A DNA stretch of 64,000 nucleotides from Streptomyces sp. HNM0575 (GCF_012726265.1 NZ_JAASAG010000012.1:242865-306864), one strand, 5' to 3'. Positions 32,895 through 42,333 are shown, counted from the stretch's first letter. The notes: a model not told the origin generated them from the sequence alone. Numbers and translations are program-made.

Positions 32895-33847
32895 GCGGAA
32901 CGCGAACCGGCGGCGGTGCGGGGCCGGCAGGCGGCGATGACGGCACGGGCTCCGCGCATCCCGCGGACGCGGCGCACTCCCCGCGCGGCAGGCTCGCCGG
33001 GAGGACCGCCGTCGTCACCGGTGCCGGATGCGTGGGCAGCGGGTGGGGCAACGGCCGTGCCGCAGCGGTCCTGTTCGCACGCGAAGGCGCCACAGTGCTC
33101 GCCGTCGACGTCGACGAGGAGGCGCTGGAGGCGACGGTCGCGCTCGTGCGGGACCAGCGGAGCGCGTCCGCGGACCGGCCCGCGCACAGACAAGGCGAAC
33201 AGGAGCAAGGCGAGGCGGACGGCGGCGGGCGCATCCACCCGTACGTCTGCGACGTCACCGACTCCGCCGCGGTCTCCGCCATGGCGGAGCACTGCCGCCG
33301 CGAACTCGGCGGCCCCGACGTCCTCGTCAACAACGTCGGCGGCTCACGGCACGGCGGCCCGGCCGAACTCGCCGAGGACGACTGGCATTCGCAGCTGGAC
33401 CTCAACCTCACCAGCGTCTACCTCACCTGCCGCCACATCGTGCCGCTGATGCGCGAGCGCGGCGGCGGCTCCATCGTCAACACGGCGTCGACGTCGGGGC
33501 TGCGCTGGACGGGTTCGCCGCAGATCGGCTACGCGTCGGCGAAGGCCGGCGTCATCCAGTTCTCCAGGGTGGCGGCGGTGCAGCACGCGCCGGACGGCAT
33601 CCGCGTCAACACCGTCGTGCCGGGCCAGCTGCACACGCCGATGGTCGAGGCGCGGCTCGCCGGGCAGCGCGCGGGCGGCGACGCGGCGGCTCTGCTCGCC
33701 CAGCGCGAGGCACGCATCCCGCTCGGCTTCATGGGAGACGGCCGCGACACCGCGTACGCTGCGCTCTTCCTCGCGTCCGACGAGGCCCGCTTCGTGACCG
33801 GCACGGAGATCGTCGTCGACGGCGGCATGACCGCGCGCTGCGACTGA
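32891..33847 (+). CDS. Short-chain dehydrogenase/reductase
   Basis: This 318-residue classical SDR has TGAGCVGSGWGNG (cofactor glycine motif), NNVGG (NNAG-like), a catalytic Ser in NTASTSGLRW and YASAK (YxxxK). Asp-Val after the second strand (AVDVDEE) suggests NAD preference. The terminal segment TGTEIVVDGGMTARCD is typical. The first 35 residues and a Gln/Glu-rich insertion are disordered. It is translationally coupled to the CMD gene, and the amidohydrolase follows 28 bp later. Confidence 0.92.
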   Translation: MSGTRTGGGAGPAGGDDGTGSAHPADAAHSPRGRLAGRTAVVTGAGCVGSGWGNGRAAAVLFAREGATVLAVDVDEEALEATVALVRDQRSASADRPAHRQGEQEQGEADGGGRIHPYVCDVTDSAAVSAMAEHCRRELGGPDVLVNNVGGSRHGGPAELAEDDWHSQLDLNLTSVYLTCRHIVPLMRERGGGSIVNTASTSGLRWTGSPQIGYASAKAGVIQFSRVAAVQHAPDGIRVNTVVPGQLHTPMVEARLAGQRAGGDAAALLAQREARIPLGFMGDGRDTAYAALFLASDEARFVTGTEIVVDGGMTARCD

Positions 33848-33875
33848 ACACCCCTCGCACGACCAGGAGTTCACC

Positions 33876-34820
33876 GTGAACGAGCCCGACCCGCACCCGG
33901 ACCGGCACCCGGACCGGCACCCGGACCGGCAGGCGTCCGGCGCATCCGCCGCCACCTGCCCTCCGCCGGTCGCCGAGCCGCGCCGGCCCCGTACCGTCCT
34001 GCCCGCCGGCGCGTGCGACTCGCACTGCCACATCTTCGGTCCCACCGACACCTTCCCCTATGCGCCGGACCGGACCTTCACCCCGCCCGAGGCGCCGAAG
34101 GAACGGCTGCGGGCGCTGCACCGGCTGCTCGGACTGTCCCGCGCCGTGATCGTGCAGTCCGCCTGCCACGGCACCGACCACTCCGCCCTGCTCGACGCCC
34201 TGGAGGACGGCGCGGGCCGCTGCCGCGGGGTCGCCATCGTCACGTCTGCGACGCCCGAGGCCGAGGTACGCCGCCTCCACGAGGCCGGAGTGCGCGGCAC
34301 CCGGCTGCACTTCACCCCGCACCTGGGGGCGGCGCCGTCCGAGGAGGAGATCCGGGCGGTCGTCGCTCTCGTGCGTCCGTACGGCTGGCACATCGCGCTC
34401 CACGTGCAGGGCGACGGAATCGCCGACCACGAGGAGCTGGTCCGCTCGATCCCGCTGCCCGTCGTCGTCGACCACATGGCACGGGTCGATCTGCGCGAGG
34501 GCCTGGAGAGCCGGGCCGTGCACGCGCTGCGGCGGCTGCTGCAAGGCGGCGGAGTCTGGGTGAAGCTCAGCGGGGCCGACCGGCTGGCGACGTCGCCGCC
34601 CCGGATGGACGACTCGGCCGCCCTCGCCCGGCTGCTCGTACGGGACGCGCCGGAACGGGTCCTGTGGGGCACGGACTTCCCGCACCCCAACACCCACGGA
34701 TTCATGCCGGACGACGGTGACCTGACCGACCTGCTGGCCGAAATCGCCCCCGGGGCAGGGGACTTGAGGAGGCTGCTCGTCGACAACCCGGTGGCCTGCT
34801 TCGGCTTCGGGACGCCGTAG
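33876..34820 (+). CDS. Amidohydrolase, 2-pyrone-4,6-dicarboxylate lactonase-like
   Basis: This 314-residue TIM-barrel hydrolase has the N-terminal metal motif ACDSHCHIFGP, then HFTPHLGA, VVDHMARVD and the C-terminal WGTDFPHPNTHGFMPDDGDL. That pattern is the LigI-type PDC lactonase group of the Amidohydro_2 family. A GTG start at 33876 follows aggag. The first 45 residues are disordered with a ccggaccggcaccc DNA repeat (33897-33930). In context (CMD, SDR, IclR) it suggests an aromatic or dicarboxylate catabolic route. Confidence 0.88.
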   Translation: MNEPDPHPDRHPDRHPDRQASGASAATCPPPVAEPRRPRTVLPAGACDSHCHIFGPTDTFPYAPDRTFTPPEAPKERLRALHRLLGLSRAVIVQSACHGTDHSALLDALEDGAGRCRGVAIVTSATPEAEVRRLHEAGVRGTRLHFTPHLGAAPSEEEIRAVVALVRPYGWHIALHVQGDGIADHEELVRSIPLPVVVDHMARVDLREGLESRAVHALRRLLQGGGVWVKLSGADRLATSPPRMDDSAALARLLVRDAPERVLWGTDFPHPNTHGFMPDDGDLTDLLAEIAPGAGDLRRLLVDNPVACFGFGTP

Positions 34821-34960
34821 CCCGCGCCGTAGCCCGCGCCGTGGCCCCGACAGAGTCCGCTTCGGAGTCCGTGCCGGGTTCGCGTTGGAGGCGCCGGTGC
34901 CCGGAGAGCGTGGCGCACACGGCGCCGAGCCCCGGCGTGAGCCGAGAGCCCTCGGGAGGA

Positions 34961-35737
34961 TCAGTGCAGGCCCGTGTAGCCGATGTCGGCCGTGATCGCG
35001 TCCGCGGTCTCCACCACGCGCGGAACGAACACGTCACGCAGCTCCTCCAGCGGCACCCGCGCCGCGTTCGCGGAGACGTTGACGGCCGCCAGCACCCGGC
35101 CGCCGCGCCCGCGCACCGGAGCCGCCGCCGAGCGCACGCCCTCCTCGCGCTCACCGTCCACCACCGCGAAGCCCTGCTTGCGCACCTGCTCCAACTCGCC
35201 CCGCAGCGCGGCCGGTCCGGTCAGCGTGTTCTTCGTCAGCGGCTCCAGCCGCACGTCCGCGAGCAGCGTGTCCAGTTCGTGCGGCGGCAGCGCGGCCAGC
35301 AGCACACGGCCCATCGACGTCGCGTACGCGGGCAGCCGGGAGCCGACGCTCAGCGTGATGGACATGCTGCGTGCGGCCGGCACCCGTGCCACGTACACGA
35401 TCTCGGCGCCGTCGAGCGTCGCCATGGAACACGACTCGCGCAGCTCGTCGGCGAGCGCACGCATCCGCGACTGCGCCGTCTCCCAGTACGGCAGCGCGGA
35501 GAGGTAGCCGAATCCGAAGCGCAGCACTCGCGGTGTGAGCGCGAAGCGGCGCCCGTCGGTCTCGGCGAAACCCAGCCGCTGGAACGTCAGCAGAACGCGC
35601 CGCGCCGTCGCCCGCGAGAGGCCCGCGGCCTCGGCGGCCTCCGACACCGACATCTGCGGGCGCTCCGCGGAGAACGACTCCAGCACGCGGAACGCCTTCT
35701 CCACCGAGTCGATGACGTCGGGATCGTTACGTGACAC
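34961..35737 (-). CDS. IclR family transcriptional regulator (PcaR/PobR-like)
   Basis: This 258-residue regulator has the IclR winged helix (SVEKAFRVLESFSAERPQMSVSEAAEAAGLSRATARRVLLTFQRLGFAE) and the effector domain (ATLDGAEIVYVARVP, LPAYATSMGRVLLAALP, GFAVVDGEREEGVRSAAAPV). The PcaR/PcaU/PobR subgroup controls aromatic catabolism. GTG start at 35737 preceded by GGGGAGG. It is convergent with the amidohydrolase and divergent from the EthD-like gene, so it probably regulates one or both units. Confidence 0.92.
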   Translation of the reverse strand: MSRNDPDVIDSVEKAFRVLESFSAERPQMSVSEAAEAAGLSRATARRVLLTFQRLGFAETDGRRFALTPRVLRFGFGYLSALPYWETAQSRMRALADELRESCSMATLDGAEIVYVARVPAARSMSITLSVGSRLPAYATSMGRVLLAALPPHELDTLLADVRLEPLTKNTLTGPAALRGELEQVRKQGFAVVDGEREEGVRSAAAPVRGRGGRVLAAVNVSANAARVPLEELRDVFVPRVVETADAITADIGYTGLH

Positions 35738-35810
35738 TTCTCGTGCCTCCCCCTGTCGCGGCCGTCGCGGCTGCCGCCGCGCTCGCGGCCCGCCGATGCG
35801 TTGCAGTCAC

Positions 35811-35844
35811 CCGTGCCCGTGCCCGTGCCCGTACCCGTCACGGC
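35811..35844. repeat. Short (cccgtg)n repeat
   Basis: About five copies of the hexamer cccgtg/cccgta lie in the gap between iclR and the EthD-like gene. It may be within the shared promoter region. Confidence 0.8.
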
Positions 35845-35926
35845 CGCCGGTCTTCCGCGTCCTGTGTCCCGGCGCTCGACTCCGCCGCGGACACCGCTCC
35901 GGCGGCGCCACCCGAGAGGATCCCAT

Positions 35927-36619
35927 ATGACCGAGGGCCTGCTGTACGTGCTCTCCGAGCCGGGCCGGGTGCCCGAGGAGGAGTTCCACGACTGGTACGA
36001 CAACGAGCACGTACCGGCGCGCCTCGAAGTGCCGGGCGTACGCAACGCCTTGCGCTACCGGGCGGCGGACGGTCTGACCCCCTCCTGGATGGCGCGCTAC
36101 GACCTCGACACGGACGCCCTCGCGAGCCCCGAGTACGCGCGCCTGCGCAACCGAAGTCCGCGCGAGCAGCGCGTCGTCGACGGCCTGGCGGTGCTGGACC
36201 GCCGCGTCTACGGGCTCCTCGACTCCTGCGGCGCCGAGCCGGCAGCCCTCACCGATGCGCCGGGGCCCGCCGGGCCCACCGGCGTCTCCGCCCTCTCCGC
36301 TCCCGTGGAGCCGCCGGTCGCCGTGTGCGTCGCGATGAGCACGAGCGACGAGGCGGCCTTCCACGACTGGTACGTGCACGAGCACATCCCCCTGCTGCAC
36401 ACGCTCCCCGGGTGGTGGCGGACCCGCCGCTTCCGCCGACTCGAGGGCGCCGGCCCGGACTTCCTCGCCGTGCACGACATCAGCGGTACGGACCTCTTCG
36501 AGTCGGCCGCGTACCGCAGGGCCACCGCGACTCCGGCGCGCGAGCGCGTGATGCGGACCGTCACCGCCCGCGAGCGCCGGGTCTTCCGCCTCCACTCCGC
36601 GGTGACGAGTCCGTCGTGA
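35927..36619 (+). CDS. Tandem EthD-like (dimeric alpha/beta barrel) protein
   Basis: This 230-residue protein has two copies of the EthD/DABB-type ferredoxin-like domain: EEEFHDWYDNEHVPARLEVPG at residues about 20-35 and EAAFHDWYVHEHIPLLHTLPG at about 140-160. The duplicated FHDWYxxEHxP motif makes it an internal dimer. The related EthD works with P450s, and others act as stress or catabolic accessory enzymes. ATG at 35927 after gagagga. It is divergent from iclR. Confidence 0.85.
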   Translation: MTEGLLYVLSEPGRVPEEEFHDWYDNEHVPARLEVPGVRNALRYRAADGLTPSWMARYDLDTDALASPEYARLRNRSPREQRVVDGLAVLDRRVYGLLDSCGAEPAALTDAPGPAGPTGVSALSAPVEPPVAVCVAMSTSDEAAFHDWYVHEHIPLLHTLPGWWRTRRFRRLEGAGPDFLAVHDISGTDLFESAAYRRATATPARERVMRTVTARERRVFRLHSAVTSPS

Positions 36620-36644
36620 GACGCGGACCCGGACCGGACGCGGT

Positions 36645-39600
36645 TCAGCCGCCGCTCCCCGCTCCGGCCTCCGGCCCGCGGTCCTGCCGCACCTCGAACA
36701 TGTAGATCCCGCGCTTGCCGCCCGCCGCGAACGCGCTCTGCCCCGGCACCCACGCACAGCACCTGAAGTCGTCGTCCGCCCGCGTCATCGCCACGCAGCC
36801 GCCGCTCGCCGTGTCCCACAGCCGCACCGTGTGGTCGGTGCTGGTGGACACGAGCCGCGACCCGGACGGTGAGACCGCCAGGCCCGTCACGCGGTCGGTG
36901 TGCCCGGTGAGGGTGTGGATGCGCTCGCCGTTGTCCGCGTCCCACAGCCGTACGGAGTGGTCCTCGCCGACCGTCGCGAGCCAGCCGCCGTCCGGTGCGG
37001 CGGCCAGTCCCGTGATGCGCTCCCCCGACCCGGCGAAGAGGCCGGTCTGCCGTCCCGTGCCGCTGTTCCACAGCCGTACGGTGCGGTCGCAGCCGGCCGT
37101 CGCGAGCCCGCTTCCGTCCGGCGCCGCGGCCAGCCCGGTGATCAGGTCGGTGTGCCCGGCGAGCGTGCGCAGCTGCCGCCCGGTCTCCGGATCCCACAGC
37201 CGTACGGTGCGGTTGGCGCCCGCGGTGGCCAGCCATTCCCCGCCGGGCGCGACGGTGAGCGCGGTGATGCGGTCGGTGTGCCCGGTCAGGGTGCGGAGGT
37301 GCTCGCCGGAGTCCGTGTCCCACAGCCGTACGGTCAGATCGCCGGCGGCCGTCGCGAGCCACTCTCCGCCGGGGGCGACGGCGAGTGCGGTGACGCGGTC
37401 GCCGTGCCCGGTGAGGGTGCGCAGGTGCCGTCCGGCGACGGTGTCCCAGATCCGTACCGTGTGATCCTCGCCCGACGTCGCGAGCCAGCCGCCGTCCGGG
37501 GCGAAGGCCACGCCCGTGACGCGGCGGTTGTGCCTGGTGAGCGTCTGACGCCTGCGCACGGTGCCGGCGTTCCACACCCGTACGGTGCGATCGGCGCCGG
37601 TCGTGGCGAGCCAGTTCCCGTCGGGGGAGACGGCGACTCCGGTGACGGCGTCGGTGTGGCCGGTCAGCGTCCGCGTCTCCTGCCCGGTGCGCAGGTCCCA
37701 CAGGCGCGCGGTCTGATCCTCGCCCGTGCTGGCCAGCCAGTTGCCGCCGGGTGCGGCGGCCAGGGCCGTGACGGCGTCGGTGTGGCCGGTCAGCGTCCGC
37801 TCGTAGCGCCCGGTGCGGGCGTCCCAGATCTGCACGATGCTGTCCTCGCCCGCGCTGGCCAGCCAGCTGCCGTCGGGTGCGGCGGCGAGTGCGGTGACCG
37901 TGCCGTTGTGTCCGGTGAGGGTGCGGCGGCAGCGGCCGGAGTCGGTGTTCCACATGCGTACGGTGCCGTCCGCCCCGGCGGAGGCGGCCCAGTCGCCGTC
38001 GGGGGAGACGACGACGCAGGTGACGGTGGCGGTGTGCCCGGTGAGGGTCTTGAAGTTGCGCCCCGTGCGCACGTTCCACAGCCGCACCGTGTGGTCCTCG
38101 CCCGCGGTGGCGAACCAGGTGCCGCCGGGTGCGATCGCGACCCCCGTCACGGTGTCGGTGTGCCCGCTGAGGGTCCGGGTCTCCTCGCCGGTGTCCGCGT
38201 TCCAGAGCCGTACGGTGTCGTCCCAGCTGGTGCTGGCGATCCATTCGCCGTCGGGCGAGACGGCGACGCCGGTGACGATGTTGGTGTGCCCGCTGAGGGT
38301 GCGGATCTCCTCGCCGGTGTGCGCGTCCCACAGCCGTACGGTGCCGTCCCAGCCCGCGCTGACCAGCCGGCGGCAGTCCGGGGTGGCCGCGACCGACGCC
38401 ACCCGCCCGTCGTGCCCGGCCAGGGTTCGCTTGAGGCCGTCGCCGAGCAGGTCGGGCAGTGGCCAGCGGCCCACCAGATGAGGTTCGAGAAGCTCGGCCC
38501 GGCGCCGCGTCACCTGCTCCTGCCAGCAGGGCTCGTGGAGGATGCGGCTGTGCAGCACGGAGGCGAGGGAGTGCCGCGGCCGGGTGGGGGCCAGCAGGTG
38601 AGCGGCACGGGCGAGCGCCCCGGCACGGGCCGCGGCCCGTTCGGTGGGTACGAGGCTGAGGTCGGCGTACGGGGCGCTCGGGCCGCTCTGTGCGAGCCGC
38701 TCCTCGACCCAGCGCAGGTCGCCGGAGGCGGCCTCGGCCTGTTCGGTGCGTCCGGCGTCCAGGAGATGGGCGATCAGATGCCGGCTGAGGTAGGGGTCGT
38801 GCTCCAGCCACCAGGCGGTGCCGGGCCCGGGCTCGTCCGGCGTCAGCGGTGCCGCGGCGGGGAGCCGGGCGGCGGCCGCGTCCAGCAGCGAGGCGCTGAG
38901 CCGGGCGAGGTTCGCGGGGCCGGCCTCTCCGCGCAGATAGTCGCGTACGACGTCGTGCAGGGCGAGGGTGCCCGCGGACGGACGCAGGTTGACGAGGGAG
39001 AGATCGGCCATGTCATGGCACAGCCGCCGGCCGTCGAGCGGGTTCAGACCGGCGGTCTCCTGCCACAGCCGGGTGACGAGGCCCACGGGGACGGGCTCGT
39101 CTTCGGCGAAGACCCCCAGTTCACGGAAGCGGGCCGCGCCGTCGCCCGGCAGCAGCCCGATGCTCGCCTCGATCGTGGACCGCACGGCGCGCGGATGCGG
39201 TTCGGCGACGCCGCCCGGTGAAGTGGCGTCGCGCGGAGGCGGATCGACCGCGGCCGGGCCCTCGGTGTGGAGCCTTCCGAGTACCTCGGCGGCCGAAGTC
39301 TCCAGTCTGGCGCCCGTTTCGAGGTCGGCCGCGAGTATCCGGTTGGTGAGCCTGAGCAGCAGGGGCCAGTCGCCGCAGGCGCTCAGCAGCCGGGACGCGA
39401 GCGCCGAGTCCATCGACGGCAGGCCCCAGTTGAGCACCCGCCGGGCCTGCCCTTGCGTCATGCGGTCCACCCGCACGCGTACCGCGTCGCCGGGCAGTGA
39501 CGACGGGACTCGGGTGGTGACGAGCCGTGCGCAGTGCCTCGGGCCGTGCAGGAACGGCCTCAGCTGCGCCGGGTCCCACACGTCGTCGATCACCAGCAGG

Positions 39601-40187
39601 GTCGGCGGGCGGCGGCCGAGCAGGCGGCCCAGGTGGCGGCCCGCGAGCTGCGGGTCCTCGAAGGTGGTGGTGTCGCCGGTCACCAGGCGCGCGACCTCGT
39701 TCACCTTGGCGGCGACGGCGGCGCTGCTGCGTATCTCGCGGCCCATCGTGAACGGGTAGATGCCGCCCTTGAAGTGCTTGCGCACCGCGGGGCTGGCGCA
39801 GACGACCTCCGCGAGGGTCGTCTTGCCGAAGCCTCCCGGCCCGTAGAGGCCGACATCGGTGCCCGCGGCCGGGGGCGCACCGGAGGAGGGGCGGCGCAGC
39901 AGCGCCCGTACGACCTCGTCGGCCTCGGCGGGACGCTCGACGAGCCAGGCCTCGCCGGCGTCCGGGGGCGGCGGTTCGAGCGAAGGCGGCGCTCCCGCCC
40001 AGGAGTTGCCCCAGGTGAGGGCCAGTGCGGCGAGCACAGCTCCGGCGCCGGTGCCGGTGCCGACGCGGGCCTCCTGATTCCAGGGCAGCGTCTCGTCGCA
40101 CAGCCACACGGAGAGGGCGAAGGTCGCCAGCGACATCACCGCCAGCGCAAGCCACCGCTCCCACCGACCCATCTCCCCAACCCCCAT
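36645..40187 (-). CDS. STAND NTPase with NB-ARC and 14 WD40 repeats
   Basis: This 1180-residue protein has one or two N-terminal membrane spans (LALAVMSLATFALSVWLC, AGAVLAALALTWGNSW), then an NB-ARC ATPase with Walker A GPGGFGKTTLAEVV, Walker B TLLVIDDVW and sensor VTTRVPS. A helical region follows, then 13 regular 42-residue WD40 repeats (about 586-1131) with the GH...WD signature and one degenerate terminal repeat. Fourteen repeats fit two seven-bladed propellers. STAND proteins sense ligands through the repeat domain; signalling or defence roles are possible. Start ATG at 40187, alternative 40172. Confidence 0.92.
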   Translation of the reverse strand: MGVGEMGRWERWLALAVMSLATFALSVWLCDETLPWNQEARVGTGTGAGAVLAALALTWGNSWAGAPPSLEPPPPDAGEAWLVERPAEADEVVRALLRRPSSGAPPAAGTDVGLYGPGGFGKTTLAEVVCASPAVRKHFKGGIYPFTMGREIRSSAAVAAKVNEVARLVTGDTTTFEDPQLAGRHLGRLLGRRPPTLLVIDDVWDPAQLRPFLHGPRHCARLVTTRVPSSLPGDAVRVRVDRMTQGQARRVLNWGLPSMDSALASRLLSACGDWPLLLRLTNRILAADLETGARLETSAAEVLGRLHTEGPAAVDPPPRDATSPGGVAEPHPRAVRSTIEASIGLLPGDGAARFRELGVFAEDEPVPVGLVTRLWQETAGLNPLDGRRLCHDMADLSLVNLRPSAGTLALHDVVRDYLRGEAGPANLARLSASLLDAAAARLPAAAPLTPDEPGPGTAWWLEHDPYLSRHLIAHLLDAGRTEQAEAASGDLRWVEERLAQSGPSAPYADLSLVPTERAAARAGALARAAHLLAPTRPRHSLASVLHSRILHEPCWQEQVTRRRAELLEPHLVGRWPLPDLLGDGLKRTLAGHDGRVASVAATPDCRRLVSAGWDGTVRLWDAHTGEEIRTLSGHTNIVTGVAVSPDGEWIASTSWDDTVRLWNADTGEETRTLSGHTDTVTGVAIAPGGTWFATAGEDHTVRLWNVRTGRNFKTLTGHTATVTCVVVSPDGDWAASAGADGTVRMWNTDSGRCRRTLTGHNGTVTALAAAPDGSWLASAGEDSIVQIWDARTGRYERTLTGHTDAVTALAAAPGGNWLASTGEDQTARLWDLRTGQETRTLTGHTDAVTGVAVSPDGNWLATTGADRTVRVWNAGTVRRRQTLTRHNRRVTGVAFAPDGGWLATSGEDHTVRIWDTVAGRHLRTLTGHGDRVTALAVAPGGEWLATAAGDLTVRLWDTDSGEHLRTLTGHTDRITALTVAPGGEWLATAGANRTVRLWDPETGRQLRTLAGHTDLITGLAAAPDGSGLATAGCDRTVRLWNSGTGRQTGLFAGSGERITGLAAAPDGGWLATVGEDHSVRLWDADNGERIHTLTGHTDRVTGLAVSPSGSRLVSTSTDHTVRLWDTASGGCVAMTRADDDFRCCAWVPGQSAFAAGGKRGIYMFEVRQDRGPEAGAGSGG

Positions 40188-40754
40188 AAGCCGTAGGGCC
40201 GGTCATGGTGCCACGGTCCGGCCCGCACCATCCGTTATCCGGTCAACATCAACAACCGGCCACAGGCTTCGCCCCGTAGGACCGGTCGTTCGGCTACCGA
40301 GAAGTACGGATGTGCAGGACATGTGCGCGGACGCGGGCTCCGCTTCGGGCGTTCCGCTGTGCGGTGCGGCGCCGCCGGACGATCCGTGCCCGTTTCCGTA
40401 CGCGGATGGAAGCGGATGGGGTTATTCCGGTGGTGCACGCTTTGTCGGCCGCCGCGCGGAGCGGTCCGTGGCCGAGCGGAACGGGGGCGCCGCGCCGTCA
40501 TGACCGTCGATGGTCTACGGCAATGGAAGGGCCGCTGACGAGGGGGCTTGAAAACGCTGCCGGTCCGTGGCCGCACGGCGCCGTGGCCGTACGGCGCCCG
40601 TACGAAGCGGTCCGCAGTGGCGTGGTGACGTGCCACTGCGGGCCGCGGCCGGAGGAGGGTGAATTCGCGATGGAGGCGCCGGAAGCGCCTCCACACCACA
40701 TTTCCCTGTTCCGCTCCCTGTTCCGCACATGGCGGAAGCCGGTCTTCTTTCCGG
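40188..40754. other. Gene-free stretch at the left edge of the accessory island
   Basis: This 567-bp gap lies between the STAND-WD40 promoter and the 3' end of the FtsK-like chimera. I see no supported gene. It has a 9-bp hairpin at 40671-40693 and several ggcgccgt inverted bits near 40570-40600. Confidence 0.6.
40671..40693. terminator. Terminator-like hairpin downstream of the FtsK chimera
   Basis: TGGAGGCGC, loop cggaa, GCGCCTCCA: a perfect 9-bp stem 62 bp past the chimera stop on the minus strand. Confidence 0.5.
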
Positions 40755-41945
40755 TCACCCGTGACGGATCTTCGCTGCGATGCCGTGTCCGATGAAGAGG
40801 TAGACGACCGCGGGCAGGCCGTAGTTGAGAGCAAGACGCACATGGTCGTTTTCCATGGTGAATATGTCCTGCGACCAGGCGGACAGCCAGTGGGCGCTGT
40901 CCCGTACGAACTGGACGAAGACGTTTCCCTGGTTGGCGTCGAGCAGATAGAGGACGATCCACAGGGCCAGCAGCCCGGCGGCGATGTCCGCGACGGTGTG
41001 GATGACGACCAGTCGCAGAAGGTAGGTCGAGCACTGTTCCGCCTCGGCCCTGTCCTCCTTGGATCCGTTGCTGAGGTACAGCTCGGCCAACTCGTCGACC
41101 AGCACCACCACCGGCACAGGCCGCGCCTGCTCGGCCAACTCCCAGATGGAACGCGCACCCGCCAAGCGGCAGGCCTGCATGCGCTCTTGAAGCTCGGTGA
41201 CAAGACCACCGAGCACCGCGACCGCTTCGCTCCGGGATGCGGCCAGCGCCGAGAAGCGCTCGCCGAACAGCCCCAGTTCCATACCGCCCTTGCAGTCGAT
41301 CCCGACCAGGGCGACGGGTTGCGGGGCGAGTTGTGTGACGAGTCGCGCCAGCAGCGTCGACTTGCCGGAGCGCGTGGCACCCACGACGGGCCAGTGCGGG
41401 ATGCGCCGGAAGTCGATCACCCAGGTGCCTCCGGTTTCCAGTGCGCCGACCACGGCAGACAGCAGCCGCCAGGTCTTCCCAGGTGACGGAGCATGCGGCT
41501 TCTCCAACGGATCGCGGGCGGTCACGGAGATGGCGACCTCTCCGCGCTCCGGTGCGACGACGCGCACCGCGTGCACCCGCCAGGCGTGCGCCAGAGCCTC
41601 AGTCGCCTCAAGGAACGGCGCCGGAGTCTGTCCGGGACGCAGCCGCGCCCTCAGTTCCAGGCCGCCCGGTATCGGGCGCGGGAAGGAGATGCGCGGTGTC
41701 TGCCGGCGCAGCGGCACTCCCTTGACCGCCATGTCCCCGAACGCTCGCCGGGAGCTTCCGTAGGACACGCTCAGATCGTTGATCAGCGCCACCTTGCGCC
41801 ACGTGAACACGATCCTGAGCAGCGTGCGCGGGTAGCCGGTCAAGTACCAGTGCCAGTCCGGACGTTGAATCCGTAACCGATCACCGATCACGAGGAACCA
41901 GGCCAGCAGCGCGAGCGCGAACGCCAGCATGATGGGGCGCTCCAT
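40755..41945 (-). CDS. FtsK/SpoIIIE (TraSA-like) fragment fused to a small membrane protein
   Basis: This 396-residue frame is a chimera. Residues 1 to about 310 match the DNA translocase of actinomycete integrative elements: N-terminal span (MLAFALALLAWFLVIG), Walker A GATRSGKSTL and Walker B VPVVVLVDELAEL, then KEDRAEAEQCSTYLLRL. The rest of the RecA fold is missing. From VVIHTVADIAAGLLALWIVLYLLDANQGN to the end it is instead a small membrane protein of a type I know as a separate Streptomyces gene. The junction is in frame, so a deletion is the likely cause. ATP-driven transfer is probably lost. Confidence 0.78.
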   Translation of the reverse strand: MERPIMLAFALALLAWFLVIGDRLRIQRPDWHWYLTGYPRTLLRIVFTWRKVALINDLSVSYGSSRRAFGDMAVKGVPLRRQTPRISFPRPIPGGLELRARLRPGQTPAPFLEATEALAHAWRVHAVRVVAPERGEVAISVTARDPLEKPHAPSPGKTWRLLSAVVGALETGGTWVIDFRRIPHWPVVGATRSGKSTLLARLVTQLAPQPVALVGIDCKGGMELGLFGERFSALAASRSEAVAVLGGLVTELQERMQACRLAGARSIWELAEQARPVPVVVLVDELAELYLSNGSKEDRAEAEQCSTYLLRLVVIHTVADIAAGLLALWIVLYLLDANQGNVFVQFVRDSAHWLSAWSQDIFTMENDHVRLALNYGLPAVVYLFIGHGIAAKIRHG

Positions 41946-42037
41946 CAGACGGCACCGCCCTTCCCGCCAGCTGACGGAGTCGGCGCGGGCGTGATGGCGG
42001 ATGCCCGGAAGCTGATCCCGTGCCGGTCGCCCATCGA

Positions 42038-42292
42038 TCATGCGAAGGCTTCGAGCCCGGTCAGCCGGACCTCTACGCCCTCGACTACGCCTTTCGGCTC
42101 GCCCGGTGCGGCGATCTCGATCACCGAGACGCGACGACCGTCCTGACGCACCATGACGGCGACGGTGTAGATCGTGTTGCCGTCGCGGTCCTTCTTGACC
42201 TCCTGAGTCTCGTAGTTGCTGAGCTTCTTCTCGGGCGCGACCGCGCAACGGAGTACGCCGAGCCGCGAAGTGTCCACGGGTATGGACTGCAT
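42038..42292 (-). CDS. AICE accessory protein, C-terminally truncated
   Basis: This 84-residue protein (MQSIPVDTSRLGVLRCAVAPEKKL...) is typical of the gene between the GntR regulator and traSA in actinomycete integrative elements. Family members are usually longer by about 25 residues after VRLTGL; here a stop follows at EAFA, so it is probably truncated. The strong Shine-Dalgarno AAGGAGG precedes the ATG. It shares the GntR operator region. Confidence 0.7.
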   Translation of the reverse strand: MQSIPVDTSRLGVLRCAVAPEKKLSNYETQEVKKDRDGNTIYTVAVMVRQDGRRVSVIEIAAPGEPKGVVEGVEVRLTGLEAFA

Positions 42293-42333
42293 TGGTTGTT
42301 GGCCTCCTTGGCCGTCGGACGTCCCTGGCGGAC

